Positions 1 through 7,737 of a stretch of 60,601 nucleotides of DNA are shown one piece after another. The notes below the pieces were generated by a model, which ran no database searches, had not been told where the DNA came from, and worked only from the letters and a program-made list of their open reading frames with translations. Position 1 is the first letter of the stretch. Every line of letters starts with the position of its first letter. The stretch comes from Bacteroidota bacterium (lineage in GTDB: Bacteria > Bacteroidota > Ignavibacteria > UBA10030 > BY39), in contig JAUXOG010000089.1 of assembly GCA_030682385.1 (NCBI GenBank), positions 1-60,601 on the forward strand, given 5' to 3'. Made by a program: the position numbers and the translations under genes.

Positions 1-42
1 TTGCGAGGTAAAGGGTTTCTGGAATAGTGAGATGCGTTAGCT

Positions 43-126
43 ATCCGCCTACGTTACACTTCGGCGGATTCTCAAAATTTCTTATAAGTTAGCTGCACAT
101 TGTTTGCTAACTTATGAAATTTTGGA
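43..126 (+). repeat. Paired-hairpin element copy A, at the 3' end of tRNA-Leu
   Basis: An 84-bp element. Hairpin 1 is ATCCGCC/GGCGGAT (43-49 with 66-72 approx.). It is followed by the core TTCTCAAAAT and a long hairpin 2 with arms TTTCTTATAAGTTAGC and GCTAACTTATGAAA, ending in ATTTTGGA. It abuts the 3' end of tRNA-Leu with two bases between. It is nearly identical to copy D at 7273-7356, which has the same length in the opposite orientation; differences are confined to the two loops. Confidence 0.8.
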
Positions 127-128
127 AG

Positions 129-212
129 TGCCGGAGGCGGGACTTGAACCCGCATGACCTTTCGGACGCCGCGCCCTGAACACGGTGTGTCTGCCAATTC
201 CACCACTCCGGC
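129..212 (-). tRNA. tRNA-Leu (anticodon CAG)
   Basis: On the minus strand this folds as a type II tRNA with a long variable arm. The acceptor stem is GCCGGAG/CTCCGGC with discriminator A. The anticodon stem CCGTG/CGCGG encloses loop TTCAGGG, giving anticodon CAG. The T-arm is CGGGTTCAAGTCCCG. CCA is not encoded. A repeat element begins two bases past the 3' end. Confidence 0.95.
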
Positions 213-221
213 AAAAAGGAA

Positions 222-251
222 ACATTAACAAATCGATTAAAATCTTGTCAA
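222..251 (-). promoter_or_regulatory. Candidate promoter of tRNA-Leu
   Basis: Reading the minus strand, TTGACA (complement of 246-251) is followed after 18 bases by TAATGT (complement of 222-227). This lies 9 bases before the first base of the mature tRNA. The -35 box is perfect and the -10 box is weak. No other promoter-like pair was seen in this gap. Confidence 0.45.
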
Positions 252-472
252 ATTTAAGGATTTTATAGTTTGAAAACAACTAAAGATTTATGCCGATCAA
301 AAACAATAGTATGTGATACGGATAATATCTGGCGTGACGTTAAGTGAGATTATTTTATATCTTGATTTTAAGATAGCAATTTAATATATTTAAGCAGATA
401 AAAATTTTAACTTTCGATAGTAGTTTGGTATTTTTAAATATTGAATTTTCCAATTTAATAAGGAGACGTGCG

Positions 473-2980
473 ATGAGACTATCTCGAATATTTCTTTTTA
501 CAAGCATTATTTGCTTTCTTACTTTACACGCGACCAGTAAGACACTGATAACAATATTACACCCCGACTCTGTAGATGTAGGATTCATAGCCTCCATAGA
601 ACTTCAGGATACAAGTGGAAAGTTGATTGCCCCAAAGGTTAGTTTTGGTGTACACTCGCGAGCAACATATTGTTTGGATGCAATTTTTGATGAAACAGAA
701 TTGCCACCACCTCCGCCATCCGGAATTTCTGACATTCATTTCAGGGATGTTCGATCAGGAGCCGGTGCCTGCATGGGTGGAGGAACTAAAATCGATATCC
801 GGCATTTTAGCTCTACCACACAGGTAGATACTTATAAAGTGAGATTCGATCCTGGAGATAATGGTTATCCAATAAAAATTGCGTGGAATAGTTTATCGAA
901 TTATTACGAAGGCAGCGTAAATCTTCTATACCCGCTTTCAGGAAATCTTATGAATGTTGATATGAAGTCTGAAATATCCATAGTAATACAAGATGAAATC
1001 AGTACACTATATATTCTTGCAAAACATCCCAAAGGTCTTATTTCAGCCTGGGCAGATTCGGTAGCGGACAAAAGTATCCTCTTGGGTGCACGGTTTAATC
1101 CGCTCGGTGTTAACACGGTGGTATGGTTCGAGTGGGGTATTAAATATGGCACAGTTAACTCAACACCACCCGTTGTTCTTGGGGATGGGAATAACAACGT
1201 TACGTTTCGAGAAGTACTAAGTGGGTTACTTCCTCGAACAGAATATTATATAAAAGCAGTGATTCAAAACCAATTCGGAAAGGTGATGAGCGTTCCCATA
1301 AAAATAAAAACAAAACAAGGTTCCGATACGCTTAATCCCCCGATAATATATTCTTCCGGAGTCGGTTACATCAGCCCAATATCTGCCGTAGGTGGCGCGA
1401 TGATTGGTGCTAATGGTTCTAATACATACGCTCGGTTCCAGTGGGGGACAACAACAAATTACACCGACTCAACAAATTGGAAATACGGCCCGACTGATTG
1501 GAGGGTATCTCCAGTCTCAATCCCTATAGAGGGCTTGACGCCAATGACGACATACCATGCCCGTGTCAGTGCGAAAAATTCAGATGGCATTACACACGGG
1601 CCGGATATTGTTTTCAAGACCCTTCGTATTTTTAATCAACCAACGGCTATCACGCTCGCTCCGGAAAATGTGGGAATGACTTCCGCTTACCTGCGTGGTC
1701 TTGTCAATCCGAACAGCGAAAAAATCCAAGTGTATTTCCAATGTTACGATTCCGAAAACGGATTTGTACTGACGCCACCCCCCGTGAGTATCGACTCTTC
1801 TTCACGCGATACGATCATAACTATTTTTTTGCAGAACCTAACTCCAAACCGGGAATATTTCTATCGCGTACAAGTTAGTGTTGAGGGTTCCGGGTCTTCT
1901 CCCGTGAGTGGTGAATTTTATTATTTTACTACCCAATATGATTCTTTTTTTGGTGGTTTCAGTGTACCGTTGATGTTTAAAATTAATAGCAGTTATACAC
2001 GTCTCCTTCGCTTCGGCGTTCATACCTATGGGTCGCGCTGTCTCGATTATGGTCTCGGTGAGATGGAACTACCTCCGTGGCCTCCTTCTGATAGGAGTGA
2101 AACCCGTTTTGTTACTCCGCCCAACTCTCCTCCTTCATGTCTAGCACTGGGAGTTTATATTGACTTCAGGAAATATTATTCATCAACTCAAATAGATACG
2201 TATAAAATCCGCATCCAACCCGGAGAGGGAGAGTACCCAACTGAACTCTCGTGGGGCGATATCGGAAAATACTATCAAGGGCAAGTTAGATTGATTGATC
2301 CAACTGGTGGTTCAGGATTTAATATTGATATGAAAAACATTAATTCATATCTCATTAATGAAATATATACATCTGCTCTGATAATTGCTGAAGGTCCGAT
2401 CAATATCATTAAATCAAAATCTCCTGAAATAAACGGAACAACGGCAAAGTTGACCGGAATTTTTAATCCAAACGGCGAAACAACCGAAGCATGGTTTGAA
2501 TGGGGTGCTGATTCTTTGTACGACCAGATAACCACAAGCGTGGAATTAGGCAATGGCATGCAGCCATTAAATTTCACAGCTTCTCTCATGAATTTAAACA
2601 CCAACACAAAATACCAATTTCGTCCGGTCGTAAAAAAGTTAAACTCTACATTTTATGGTATCGGACAATCGTTTATGATTACATTTACTGATATGAAAGA
2701 AAATAAAAATATCCCTTCAGGTTTGGTACTATCACAGAACTATCCCAATCCTTTCAACCCTGTAACAGTTATCAAATGGCAATTAGCGAATGGCAATTAT
2801 ACAACGTTGAAGGTCTACAATATTGTTGGCAAAGAAGTAGCAGTACTAGTTAACGGTTATAAATCAGCAGGTAACCATCAAGTTACCTTTGACGGCTCAC
2901 AATTAACAAGTGGAATGTATTTCTATAAACTACAGAGTGGCAACAATGTAAAAGTACGTAAACTTACATTGGTGAAATAA
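473..2980 (+). CDS. T9SS-exported protein with duplicated LPPxPP domain and FN3-like repeats
   Basis: 835 residues from the ATG at 473, which follows a good Shine-Dalgarno (AGGAG, 461-465) and opens a signal peptide (MRLSRIFLFTSIICFLTLHA). An upstream TTG at 425 has no RBS and would bury the signal peptide. The body contains a domain of about 150 residues twice, near residues 20-180 and 490-650. Each copy has FGVH, a cysteine in YCLD or RCLD, E.ELPP.PP, and a downstream YP..I.W strand. Fibronectin type III-like segments lie between and after them (AWFEWG, TEYYIKA patterns). The last ~85 residues are a T9SS type A sorting domain (SQNYPNPFNPVT to KVRKLTLVK), which predicts export across the outer membrane and cleavage or anchoring at the surface. 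The ligand or activity is not recognisable. The gene stands alone between two tRNA genes on the other strand. Confidence 0.85.
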   Translation: MRLSRIFLFTSIICFLTLHATSKTLITILHPDSVDVGFIASIELQDTSGKLIAPKVSFGVHSRATYCLDAIFDETELPPPPPSGISDIHFRDVRSGAGACMGGGTKIDIRHFSSTTQVDTYKVRFDPGDNGYPIKIAWNSLSNYYEGSVNLLYPLSGNLMNVDMKSEISIVIQDEISTLYILAKHPKGLISAWADSVADKSILLGARFNPLGVNTVVWFEWGIKYGTVNSTPPVVLGDGNNNVTFREVLSGLLPRTEYYIKAVIQNQFGKVMSVPIKIKTKQGSDTLNPPIIYSSGVGYISPISAVGGAMIGANGSNTYARFQWGTTTNYTDSTNWKYGPTDWRVSPVSIPIEGLTPMTTYHARVSAKNSDGITHGPDIVFKTLRIFNQPTAITLAPENVGMTSAYLRGLVNPNSEKIQVYFQCYDSENGFVLTPPPVSIDSSSRDTIITIFLQNLTPNREYFYRVQVSVEGSGSSPVSGEFYYFTTQYDSFFGGFSVPLMFKINSSYTRLLRFGVHTYGSRCLDYGLGEMELPPWPPSDRSETRFVTPPNSPPSCLALGVYIDFRKYYSSTQIDTYKIRIQPGEGEYPTELSWGDIGKYYQGQVRLIDPTGGSGFNIDMKNINSYLINEIYTSALIIAEGPINIIKSKSPEINGTTAKLTGIFNPNGETTEAWFEWGADSLYDQITTSVELGNGMQPLNFTASLMNLNTNTKYQFRPVVKKLNSTFYGIGQSFMITFTDMKENKNIPSGLVLSQNYPNPFNPVTVIKWQLANGNYTTLKVYNIVGKEVAVLVNGYKSAGNHQVTFDGSQLTSGMYFYKLQSGNNVKVRKLTLVK

Positions 2981-3204
2981 TGCTTCGATTTTAACTTTGC
3001 TAAGTAATGAAGACGCTCGCAATAGAAGATAAATGGGGCTTATAAGAATTTCTTATCAAGAATAGAAACTAAACATGGAGAATCACCAATCAAAAAATAT
3101 CTCTGCTTGGCATAGATATTTTTGTTAAACCAAATGATGTTAAGGTGTTGGTAAAATATTCTGAGTTAGGATATATCAGTTGTATGAAAAAATGTGAAAA
3201 TTAG

Positions 3205-3278
<74 letters not shown>

Positions 3279-3355
3279 ATTATTTTACATATCATATTTA
3301 TTTAAAGAACGATTGACCCGACAAGCTCATCTTCATTTTTTCTTTGCTACAGCTT

Positions 3356-3422
3356 ATCCCGCCAAGAGCGGGATTCTCAAAATTGCAACCACTCGTAAAA
3401 AACACTCGTGGGCAATTTTCGA
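3356..3422 (+). repeat. Paired-hairpin element copy B, in the tRNA-Arg anticodon loop
   Basis: Hairpin 1 is a perfect ATCCCGC-CAAGA-GCGGGAT (3356-3374). The core TTCTCAAAAT follows. Hairpin 2 is short: CAAAATTGC pairs with GCAATTTT, with an inner repeat ACTCGT...ACTCGT. The flanks CAGCTT and AGAAGGCTG are the two sides of the tRNA-Arg anticodon loop on the other strand. Confidence 0.75.
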
Positions 3423-3449
3423 AGAAGGCTGATGCTCTATCCGATTGAG

Positions 3450-3532
3450 TCCCGCCTGCGGCGGGATTCTCAAAATGACTTATAACTTAACTTCTCCCGC
3501 TTTGCGGGATCGTTAAGTTATGTCATTTTGGA
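3450..3532 (+). repeat. Paired-hairpin element copy C, in the tRNA-Arg D-arm
   Basis: Hairpin 1 is TCCCGCC-TGC-GGCGGGA (3450-3466), followed by the core TTCTCAAAAT. Hairpin 2 has arms TGACTTATAACTTAAC and GTTAAGTTATGTCA and holds a nested palindrome TCCCGC-TTT-GCGGGA (3495-3509) at its tip. It ends ATTTTGGA. It splits the tRNA-Arg copy between GTAGC and CTCAATCGG. Confidence 0.8.
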
Positions 3533-3544
3533 GCTACGGGCCCA

Positions 3545-3600
3545 TATTAATTATCAATGGACAATTGTTAATTGCTAATTGTTGATTGTTGATTGATCAT
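3545..3600. repeat. AATTG-rich tract 5' of the broken tRNA-Arg
   Basis: A run of short interleaved words (TCAATGGACAATTG, TTAATTGCTAATTG, TTGATTGTTGATTGATCATTG) starts a few bases beyond the 5' end of the interrupted tRNA-Arg copy. Similar tracts lie at 7202-7258 and 7699-7734, each ending three bases before a tRNA-Arg 5' end. The rest of the 2981-3789 gap outside the tRNA material (2981-3204 and 3600-3789) shows no gene that I can support. Confidence 0.6.
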
Positions 3601-3789
3601 TGATTTCGTTTGAAAGATAAGAAAGATTGCAGAATTTTCCAAAGATTCCTCGTTTCTTGAAACGTAGAACGTTTCTTGTAATTTTCATAAATTTTCATTA
3701 AACTTGAACGCAGGGTTTAGTTATCAATACAATTCGCTAGTTCTTTTTGGAAAAAAACAAAAATTAAAAAATAAAAAAGGAATTTATTT

Positions 3790-4860
3790 ATGCACAAGAA
3801 ACTATTTATTCCCGGTCCAACAGAAGTAGCACCGGAGGTATTAGCCAAAATGGCTACACCAATGATCGGGCATCGGAGCAAAGATGCTTCAAACTTACAA
3901 CGTGAGATTACAGAAAAACTTCGCAAACTGATGTACACCGCAAATCCGATTCTACTCTCCACAACTTCAGGGTCGGGCTTGATGGAAGGCTCACTCAAAT
4001 CTTTAACTTCCAAACGAGCAGTAGTTTTTTCGGTTGGCGCATTCGGCGACCGATGGTTCAAGATGGCTGAAGCTAACGGAATACCGGCCGACAAACATTC
4101 TGCTGAACTAGGTAAACCAACTACACCTGAAATAGTCGACCAGTATTTATCCACCGGTAAGTACGACGTATTCACGATAACGCACAACGAAACGAGTACA
4201 GGAATCATGCACAACCTGGAACCGTTTGCAGATCTGAAGAAAAAATATCCCGACGTTTATTGGCTCGTGGATGCAGTAAGTTCACTCGGCGGCGTAAAGA
4301 TTGATGTCGATAAATTAGGAATCGATGTCTGTATAACTTCTACTCAAAAAGCGCTCGCTCTTCCTCCGGGAATGGCGATAGCTTCAGTTACAATGCGTGC
4401 CCTCGAACACGCCAAGACTGTAAAGAATCGCGGACTGTATCTCGATCTCGTTGACATCTATAGCTACATCGAGAAGAAAGATCATCAGTATTCTTCAACT
4501 CCATCGCTGTCGCATATGTTCGCACTCAATTTCCAACTCGACAGAATTTTAGCCGAAGGATTGGAGAACAGATTCAATCGTCATTTTGAGATGGCCGAAT
4601 ACACTCGCGCCTGGGCGAAGAAACATTTTGCTCTATTCCCCGAAGAAAAATTCGCTTCTCAAACACTTACTACAATTACAAATACTAAAAATATTTCAAT
4701 CGCAGACCTCAATAGCGGCTTGGGAAAACTCAATATGCAGATTTCGAACGGATACGGCGACCTGAAAGAAAAAACTTTCCGTATCGCACACATGGGCGAA
4801 CTGACGATGGACGATATTAAAGAAGTTACGTCTGCAATCGAAAAAATATTACAACTATAG
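3790..4860 (+). CDS. Class V aminotransferase, serine-glyoxylate/phosphoserine transaminase-like
   Basis: 356 residues, a PLP-dependent fold type I enzyme of the AGXT/SPT group. The N-terminus FIPGPTEVAPEVL is the family's phosphate/substrate loop. WLVDAVSSLGG holds the aspartate that contacts the PLP ring nitrogen (about D161). TSTQKALALPPG carries the Schiff-base lysine K187. The RBS AAAAAAGG precedes the ATG. The stop is 13 bp before a SerA-type dehydrogenase, so the pair most likely makes serine from 3-phosphoglycerate, with this gene as the transamination step (a phosphohydroxypyruvate aminotransferase not of the SerC family). Sequence alone cannot exclude alanine- or serine-glyoxylate aminotransferase activity. 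Confidence 0.85.
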   Translation: MHKKLFIPGPTEVAPEVLAKMATPMIGHRSKDASNLQREITEKLRKLMYTANPILLSTTSGSGLMEGSLKSLTSKRAVVFSVGAFGDRWFKMAEANGIPADKHSAELGKPTTPEIVDQYLSTGKYDVFTITHNETSTGIMHNLEPFADLKKKYPDVYWLVDAVSSLGGVKIDVDKLGIDVCITSTQKALALPPGMAIASVTMRALEHAKTVKNRGLYLDLVDIYSYIEKKDHQYSSTPSLSHMFALNFQLDRILAEGLENRFNRHFEMAEYTRAWAKKHFALFPEEKFASQTLTTITNTKNISIADLNSGLGKLNMQISNGYGDLKEKTFRIAHMGELTMDDIKEVTSAIEKILQL

Positions 4861-4873
4861 AAAGGTATGAATT

Positions 4874-5782
4874 ATGAAAATATTAATCTCCGATGGAATT
4901 GAGGATATTGGCAAAAAGATATTACTCAATGCCGGTTTTGAAGTTGTAGATAAAAAACTTTCACCCGAAGAACTTCTTCAACAAATTCCGGAATACGATG
5001 CAATCATTGTTCGGTCAGCAACCAAAGTAACAAAAGAAGTAATTGATATCGGTACAAAATTAAAAGCCATTGCCCGCGGCGGTGTTGGTTTGGATAATAT
5101 CGATGTGGCATACGCAAAGAGCAAAGGAATTCCAGTACTCAATACTCCCGGTGCGTCGGCAATATCGGTGGCAGAGTTGGCGATCGCGCATATGTTCGCT
5201 CTATGCCGGTTTTTGCACGTTTCCACATCAGAAATGCGGAATTTGAAGTGGCCCAAAAAAGAATACAGTAAAGGCATTGAGCTTACCGGTAAAACGCTTG
5301 GTATTTTTGGAATCGGAAGCATCGGTAAGGAAGTTGCAAAACGGGCAATCGGTTTGGGGATGAATGTGATTGCTTACGATCCGTTTGTTACAACAACCGA
5401 TTTAAATGTAAAGCTAACCACTCAGGATGAAGTTTTGAAACAATCGGATTTTATATCGCTGCATATTCCACTTGATAAAAAAGTTGGCGCCGCGATTACG
5501 AAAAAAGAATTCGATATGATGAAGAACGGTGTAGTATTGATAAACTGCGCCCGCGGCGGTGTAGTTTCAGAAACTGATTTGCTTGAAGCGCTGAAAAGTG
5601 GAAAAGTTGCCGGTGCCGGTATCGATGTATTCGTGAACGAACCTACAACAGAATCACAAAAGGAACTTCTCAATCATCCTAATGTTTCGGCAACGCCACA
5701 CATCGGCGCCTCGACAAACGAAGCACAAGAACGTGTTGGCGAAGAAATCGCGACTAAAGTTGTGAATGCACTAAAATCGTGA
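4874..5782 (+). CDS. serA: D-3-phosphoglycerate dehydrogenase, short form
   Basis: 302 residues of the D-2-hydroxyacid dehydrogenase family. The NAD-binding loop is GIFGIGSIG (about 143-151) with the acidic D169 at the end of the second strand (VIAYDP). The catalytic triad is visible as R227 (NCARGGVV), E256 (VFVNEP) and H276 (TPHIGAST). RSATKVTKEVI and NTPGASAISVAELAIAH match phosphoglycerate dehydrogenases. It lacks the C-terminal ACT domain, so serine feedback through that domain is not expected. It lies 13 bp after the aminotransferase, probably in one transcript, and is followed by a hairpin terminator candidate. Confidence 0.88.
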   Translation: MKILISDGIEDIGKKILLNAGFEVVDKKLSPEELLQQIPEYDAIIVRSATKVTKEVIDIGTKLKAIARGGVGLDNIDVAYAKSKGIPVLNTPGASAISVAELAIAHMFALCRFLHVSTSEMRNLKWPKKEYSKGIELTGKTLGIFGIGSIGKEVAKRAIGLGMNVIAYDPFVTTTDLNVKLTTQDEVLKQSDFISLHIPLDKKVGAAITKKEFDMMKNGVVLINCARGGVVSETDLLEALKSGKVAGAGIDVFVNEPTTESQKELLNHPNVSATPHIGASTNEAQERVGEEIATKVVNALKS

Positions 5783-5823
5783 TAGTAAAATTTAAACTCA
5801 CTTCACACTCTCGAAATATTTCC

Positions 5824-5866
5824 GAACTCAACCTTCGACAACTTTGTAGAGGGTTGAGTTCTTTAT
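5824..5866 (+). terminator. Rho-independent terminator candidate after serA
   Basis: GAACTCAACC (5824-5833) pairs perfectly with GGTTGAGTTC (5852-5861) around an 18-base loop. The T-tract after it is weak (TTTATACTTT). It sits between serA and the DUF1015 gene. Confidence 0.6.
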
Positions 5867-5907
5867 ACTTTATCTAAACAAAAATATAAACAGAATTAAT
5901 ATTTATT

Positions 5908-7152
5908 ATGGCAATATTACGACCTTTTCACGGCTGGCGTCCCCTGCCTCAATATGCAGCCGAAGTAGCAGCAAAACCTTACGATGTTCTAAACTCCGAA
6001 GAAGCAAGAAAAGAAGCTGAAGGACATCCTCTAAGTTTTTTACACGTCGGCAAACCCGAAATCGATTTAGAACCTTCGATACATCTCTACGACCCGCGTG
6101 TTTATCAAAAAGCAAAAGAGAATTTAAACAAATTTATTAACGAAGGAATCTTACAAAAAGATCAGGAACCTTATTTTTACTTATACGCTCAAACGATGGG
6201 AACACACACGCAATACGGAATTGTAGGTTGTGTTTCTGTTCAAGAATACTTGAACGATACAATAAAGAAACACGAACTGACTCGTAAAGATAAAGAAGAC
6301 GACCGTACAAATCACGTACGAGTTACAAACGCACACACAGGTCCCATTTTCTTAACATATCCTGCACACAACGAGGTTGATAAAATTGTTGAACAAGTAT
6401 CTGCATCCAAGCCGGTTTATGATTTTGTTGCGGCAGATAGTATACGTCATCAATTTTGGCTAATCACAGATCAAAATACAATCGCACAAATAAAAAAACT
6501 TTTCGAATCTATTCCTACACTTTATGTCGCCGATGGACATCACCGCTCAGCATCGGCTGCAAGAATGGGAGTTGAACTGGCGAGTAACAATCCTAACCAC
6601 GCGGGCAATGAAGAATACAATTTTTTTCTCGCCGTTCTCTTCCCTCACAATCAATTAAAAATTTTGGATTATAACCGTGTTGTTAAAAATTTGAACGATA
6701 GAAATGTTGATGAATTTCTGAATGAGGTAAAAAGTAAGTTCGAAATTGAAGAATCGTCTGCACAAGCTAAGCCGAGAATGAAAGGCGAATTCGGAATGTA
6801 CCTCAACAAAAAATGGTATTATTTACGTCCGCTTCCGACGTTGATTGTAAATGATGATATAATTGCCCGCCTTGATGTTTCAATTTTGCAAAATCACTTG
6901 TTGAAGCCGCTGCTTGGAATAGATGACCCCCGCACAAGTAAAAATATTGATTTTGTGGGGGGAATCAGAGGTTTGGGCGAGCTTGAACGCCGCGTTGATT
7001 CAGGCGAAATGGCTGTTGCGTTTGCCCTTTTTCCAACTTCTATCGAAGAGTTGATGGCGATTGCGGATGCCGGTAAAATTATGCCTCCGAAATCAACATG
7101 GTTCGAACCGAAACTGAGAGACGGACTTGTGATACATTTTTTAAGTGAATAA
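5908..7152 (+). CDS. DUF1015 family protein, serine-gene neighbour
   Basis: 414 residues. The start MAILRPFHGWRP, the segment AAKPYDVL near residue 20, NAHTGPIFLTYP, and YVADGHHRSASAARM near residue 210 are the family's conserved blocks. The DGHHR block resembles the ParB/SerK-type fold, so phosphate transfer or hydrolysis is possible, but I know of no proven activity. In many genomes this family lies beside serA and a serine-pathway aminotransferase, as here. The final serine-pathway step (phosphoserine phosphatase) is not otherwise represented in the window, which makes a role there an attractive inference only. No signal peptide; cytoplasmic. Confidence 0.75.
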   Translation: MAILRPFHGWRPLPQYAAEVAAKPYDVLNSEEARKEAEGHPLSFLHVGKPEIDLEPSIHLYDPRVYQKAKENLNKFINEGILQKDQEPYFYLYAQTMGTHTQYGIVGCVSVQEYLNDTIKKHELTRKDKEDDRTNHVRVTNAHTGPIFLTYPAHNEVDKIVEQVSASKPVYDFVAADSIRHQFWLITDQNTIAQIKKLFESIPTLYVADGHHRSASAARMGVELASNNPNHAGNEEYNFFLAVLFPHNQLKILDYNRVVKNLNDRNVDEFLNEVKSKFEIEESSAQAKPRMKGEFGMYLNKKWYYLRPLPTLIVNDDIIARLDVSILQNHLLKPLLGIDDPRTSKNIDFVGGIRGLGELERRVDSGEMAVAFALFPTSIEELMAIADAGKIMPPKSTWFEPKLRDGLVIHFLSE

Positions 7153-7201
7153 TTTTTTTGGAATAATCAACTTTGTTTCTTATTTTGTTACCGCAACGAG
7201 A

Positions 7202-7260
7202 CAATTGTTAATAGCTAATTTACAATTATCAATTGGCAATTGACCATTAGCAATTAGAAT
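7202..7260. repeat. AATTG-rich tract, left copy by the tRNA-Arg(TCG) duplication
   Basis: Alternating words such as CAATTGTTAATAG, CAATTATCAATTGG and CAATTGACCATTAG. The last ten bases plus the next twelve (7251-7272) are repeated exactly at 7728-7749, where they join the real tRNA-Arg. Confidence 0.6.
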
Positions 7261-7272
7261 GCGCCTGTAGCT

Positions 7273-7356
7273 TCCAAAATTTCATAAGTTAGCAAATGTA
7301 ATGCAGCTAACTTATAAGAAATTTTGAGAATCCGCCGAAGTGAAACAAAGGCGGAT
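7273..7356 (-). repeat. Paired-hairpin element copy D, in the tRNA-Arg(TCG) D-arm
   Basis: An 84-bp element, the near-identical reverse complement of copy A (43-126): TCCAAAATTTC, hairpin 2, GAGAATCCGCC, loop, GGCGGAT. It begins right after GTAGCT of a tRNA-Arg 5' fragment. This is the homologous position, within a base or two, to that used by copy C in the other tRNA-Arg. Confidence 0.8.
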
Positions 7357-7396
7357 CAATAAAATAAAACACACGCGCCTGTAGCTCAATTGGATA

Positions 7397-7444
7397 CCCG
7401 CCCGACCGAACGTTAGAGAGCTCATTATCGGTCGTTCGGGCGGG
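7397..7444. repeat. Palindrome inside a tRNA-Arg fragment
   Basis: CCCGCCCGA (7397-7405) pairs with TCGGGCGGG (7436-7444), and ACCGA with TCGGT inside it. It separates GGATA from GAGCATC of the tRNA-Arg sequence, on the 3' side of the D-loop. Confidence 0.7.
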
Positions 7445-7461
7445 GAGCATCAGTTTGATAT

Positions 7462-7734
7462 ATGAAACACTATGTTTATATATTGAAGAGTTGTAGAGAT
7501 AGTAAAAGATATATCGGTATGACAACTGATCTTGAAAGAAGATTAGGAGAACACAATGCAAAAAAGACTAAATCTACAAAAGGACGCGGTCCTTTTGTAT
7601 TAGAATATTTTGAAGAGTTCGATACACGACTTGCAGCAAGAGAAAGAGAAAAGTATTTTAAAACCGCTGCCGGTAGAAGGTTAATAACTGAAAAGTTAAT
7701 AATTAACTATCAGCAATTAGCCATTGACAATTAG
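7462..7734 (+). CDS. Small GIY-YIG nuclease-like protein (UPF0213 type)
   Basis: 90 residues. It has YVYIL (the GIY strand) at 4-8, YIGMT at 17-21, the conserved arginines of DLERRLGEHN at 24-32, and AAREREKYFKTAAGRR at 58-73, which carries the catalytic-type glutamate. It is one domain with no separate DNA-binding module. Such proteins are common in this phylum, often near RNA genes; their function is largely unknown. The gene lies inside a 477-bp segment bounded by 22-bp direct repeats carrying the tRNA-Arg 5' end. Its last residues (QQLAIDN) and stop codon are supplied by the right-hand AATTG tract, so the 3' end of the gene was formed by, or fused to, the repeat. Confidence 0.8.
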   Translation: MKHYVYILKSCRDSKRYIGMTTDLERRLGEHNAKKTKSTKGRGPFVLEYFEEFDTRLAAREREKYFKTAAGRRLITEKLIINYQQLAIDN

Positions 7735-7737
7735 AAT

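Larger units (their letters stand above)
3350..3543 (-). pseudogene. Broken tRNA-Arg(TCT) copy interrupted by two hairpin elements
   Basis: Read on the minus strand from 3543: bases 1-11 of tRNA-Arg (GGGCCCGTAGC, 3533-3543), then element C (3450-3532). The tRNA resumes with CTCAATCGGATAG and runs to the anticodon (ending CCTTCT, 3423-3449). Element B (3356-3422) follows, then AAGCTG (3350-3355), the first bases after the anticodon, and similarity ends. One insertion is thus in the D-arm and the other directly 3' of the anticodon. The T-arm and 3' acceptor strand are missing, so no functional tRNA is expected. Confidence 0.85.
7261..7451 (+). pseudogene. Fragments of tRNA-Arg(TCG) split by hairpin elements
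   Basis: 7261-7272 matches the first 12 bases of the downstream tRNA-Arg (GCGCCTGTAGCT) and is then broken by element D. After D the text CAATAAAATA may be the decayed continuation. 7375-7396 repeats the first 22 bases (GCGCCTG to GGATA) and is broken by a palindrome (7397-7444). 7445-7451 (GAGCATC) continues the tRNA for seven more bases. The remainder is replaced by the GIY-YIG gene. None of these pieces can form a tRNA. Confidence 0.8.

Noticed and set aside
3060-3190. Possible decayed small gene between the first T9SS gene and tRNA-Arg
   Set aside because: Short stretches look codon-like, but no frame exceeds about 15 codons and no family is recognisable.
3350-3543. Group I intron in the tRNA anticodon loop
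   Set aside because: The insertion site fits, but the elements are only 67-94 bp and have no group I core or open frame. A simple paired-hairpin insertion explains them.
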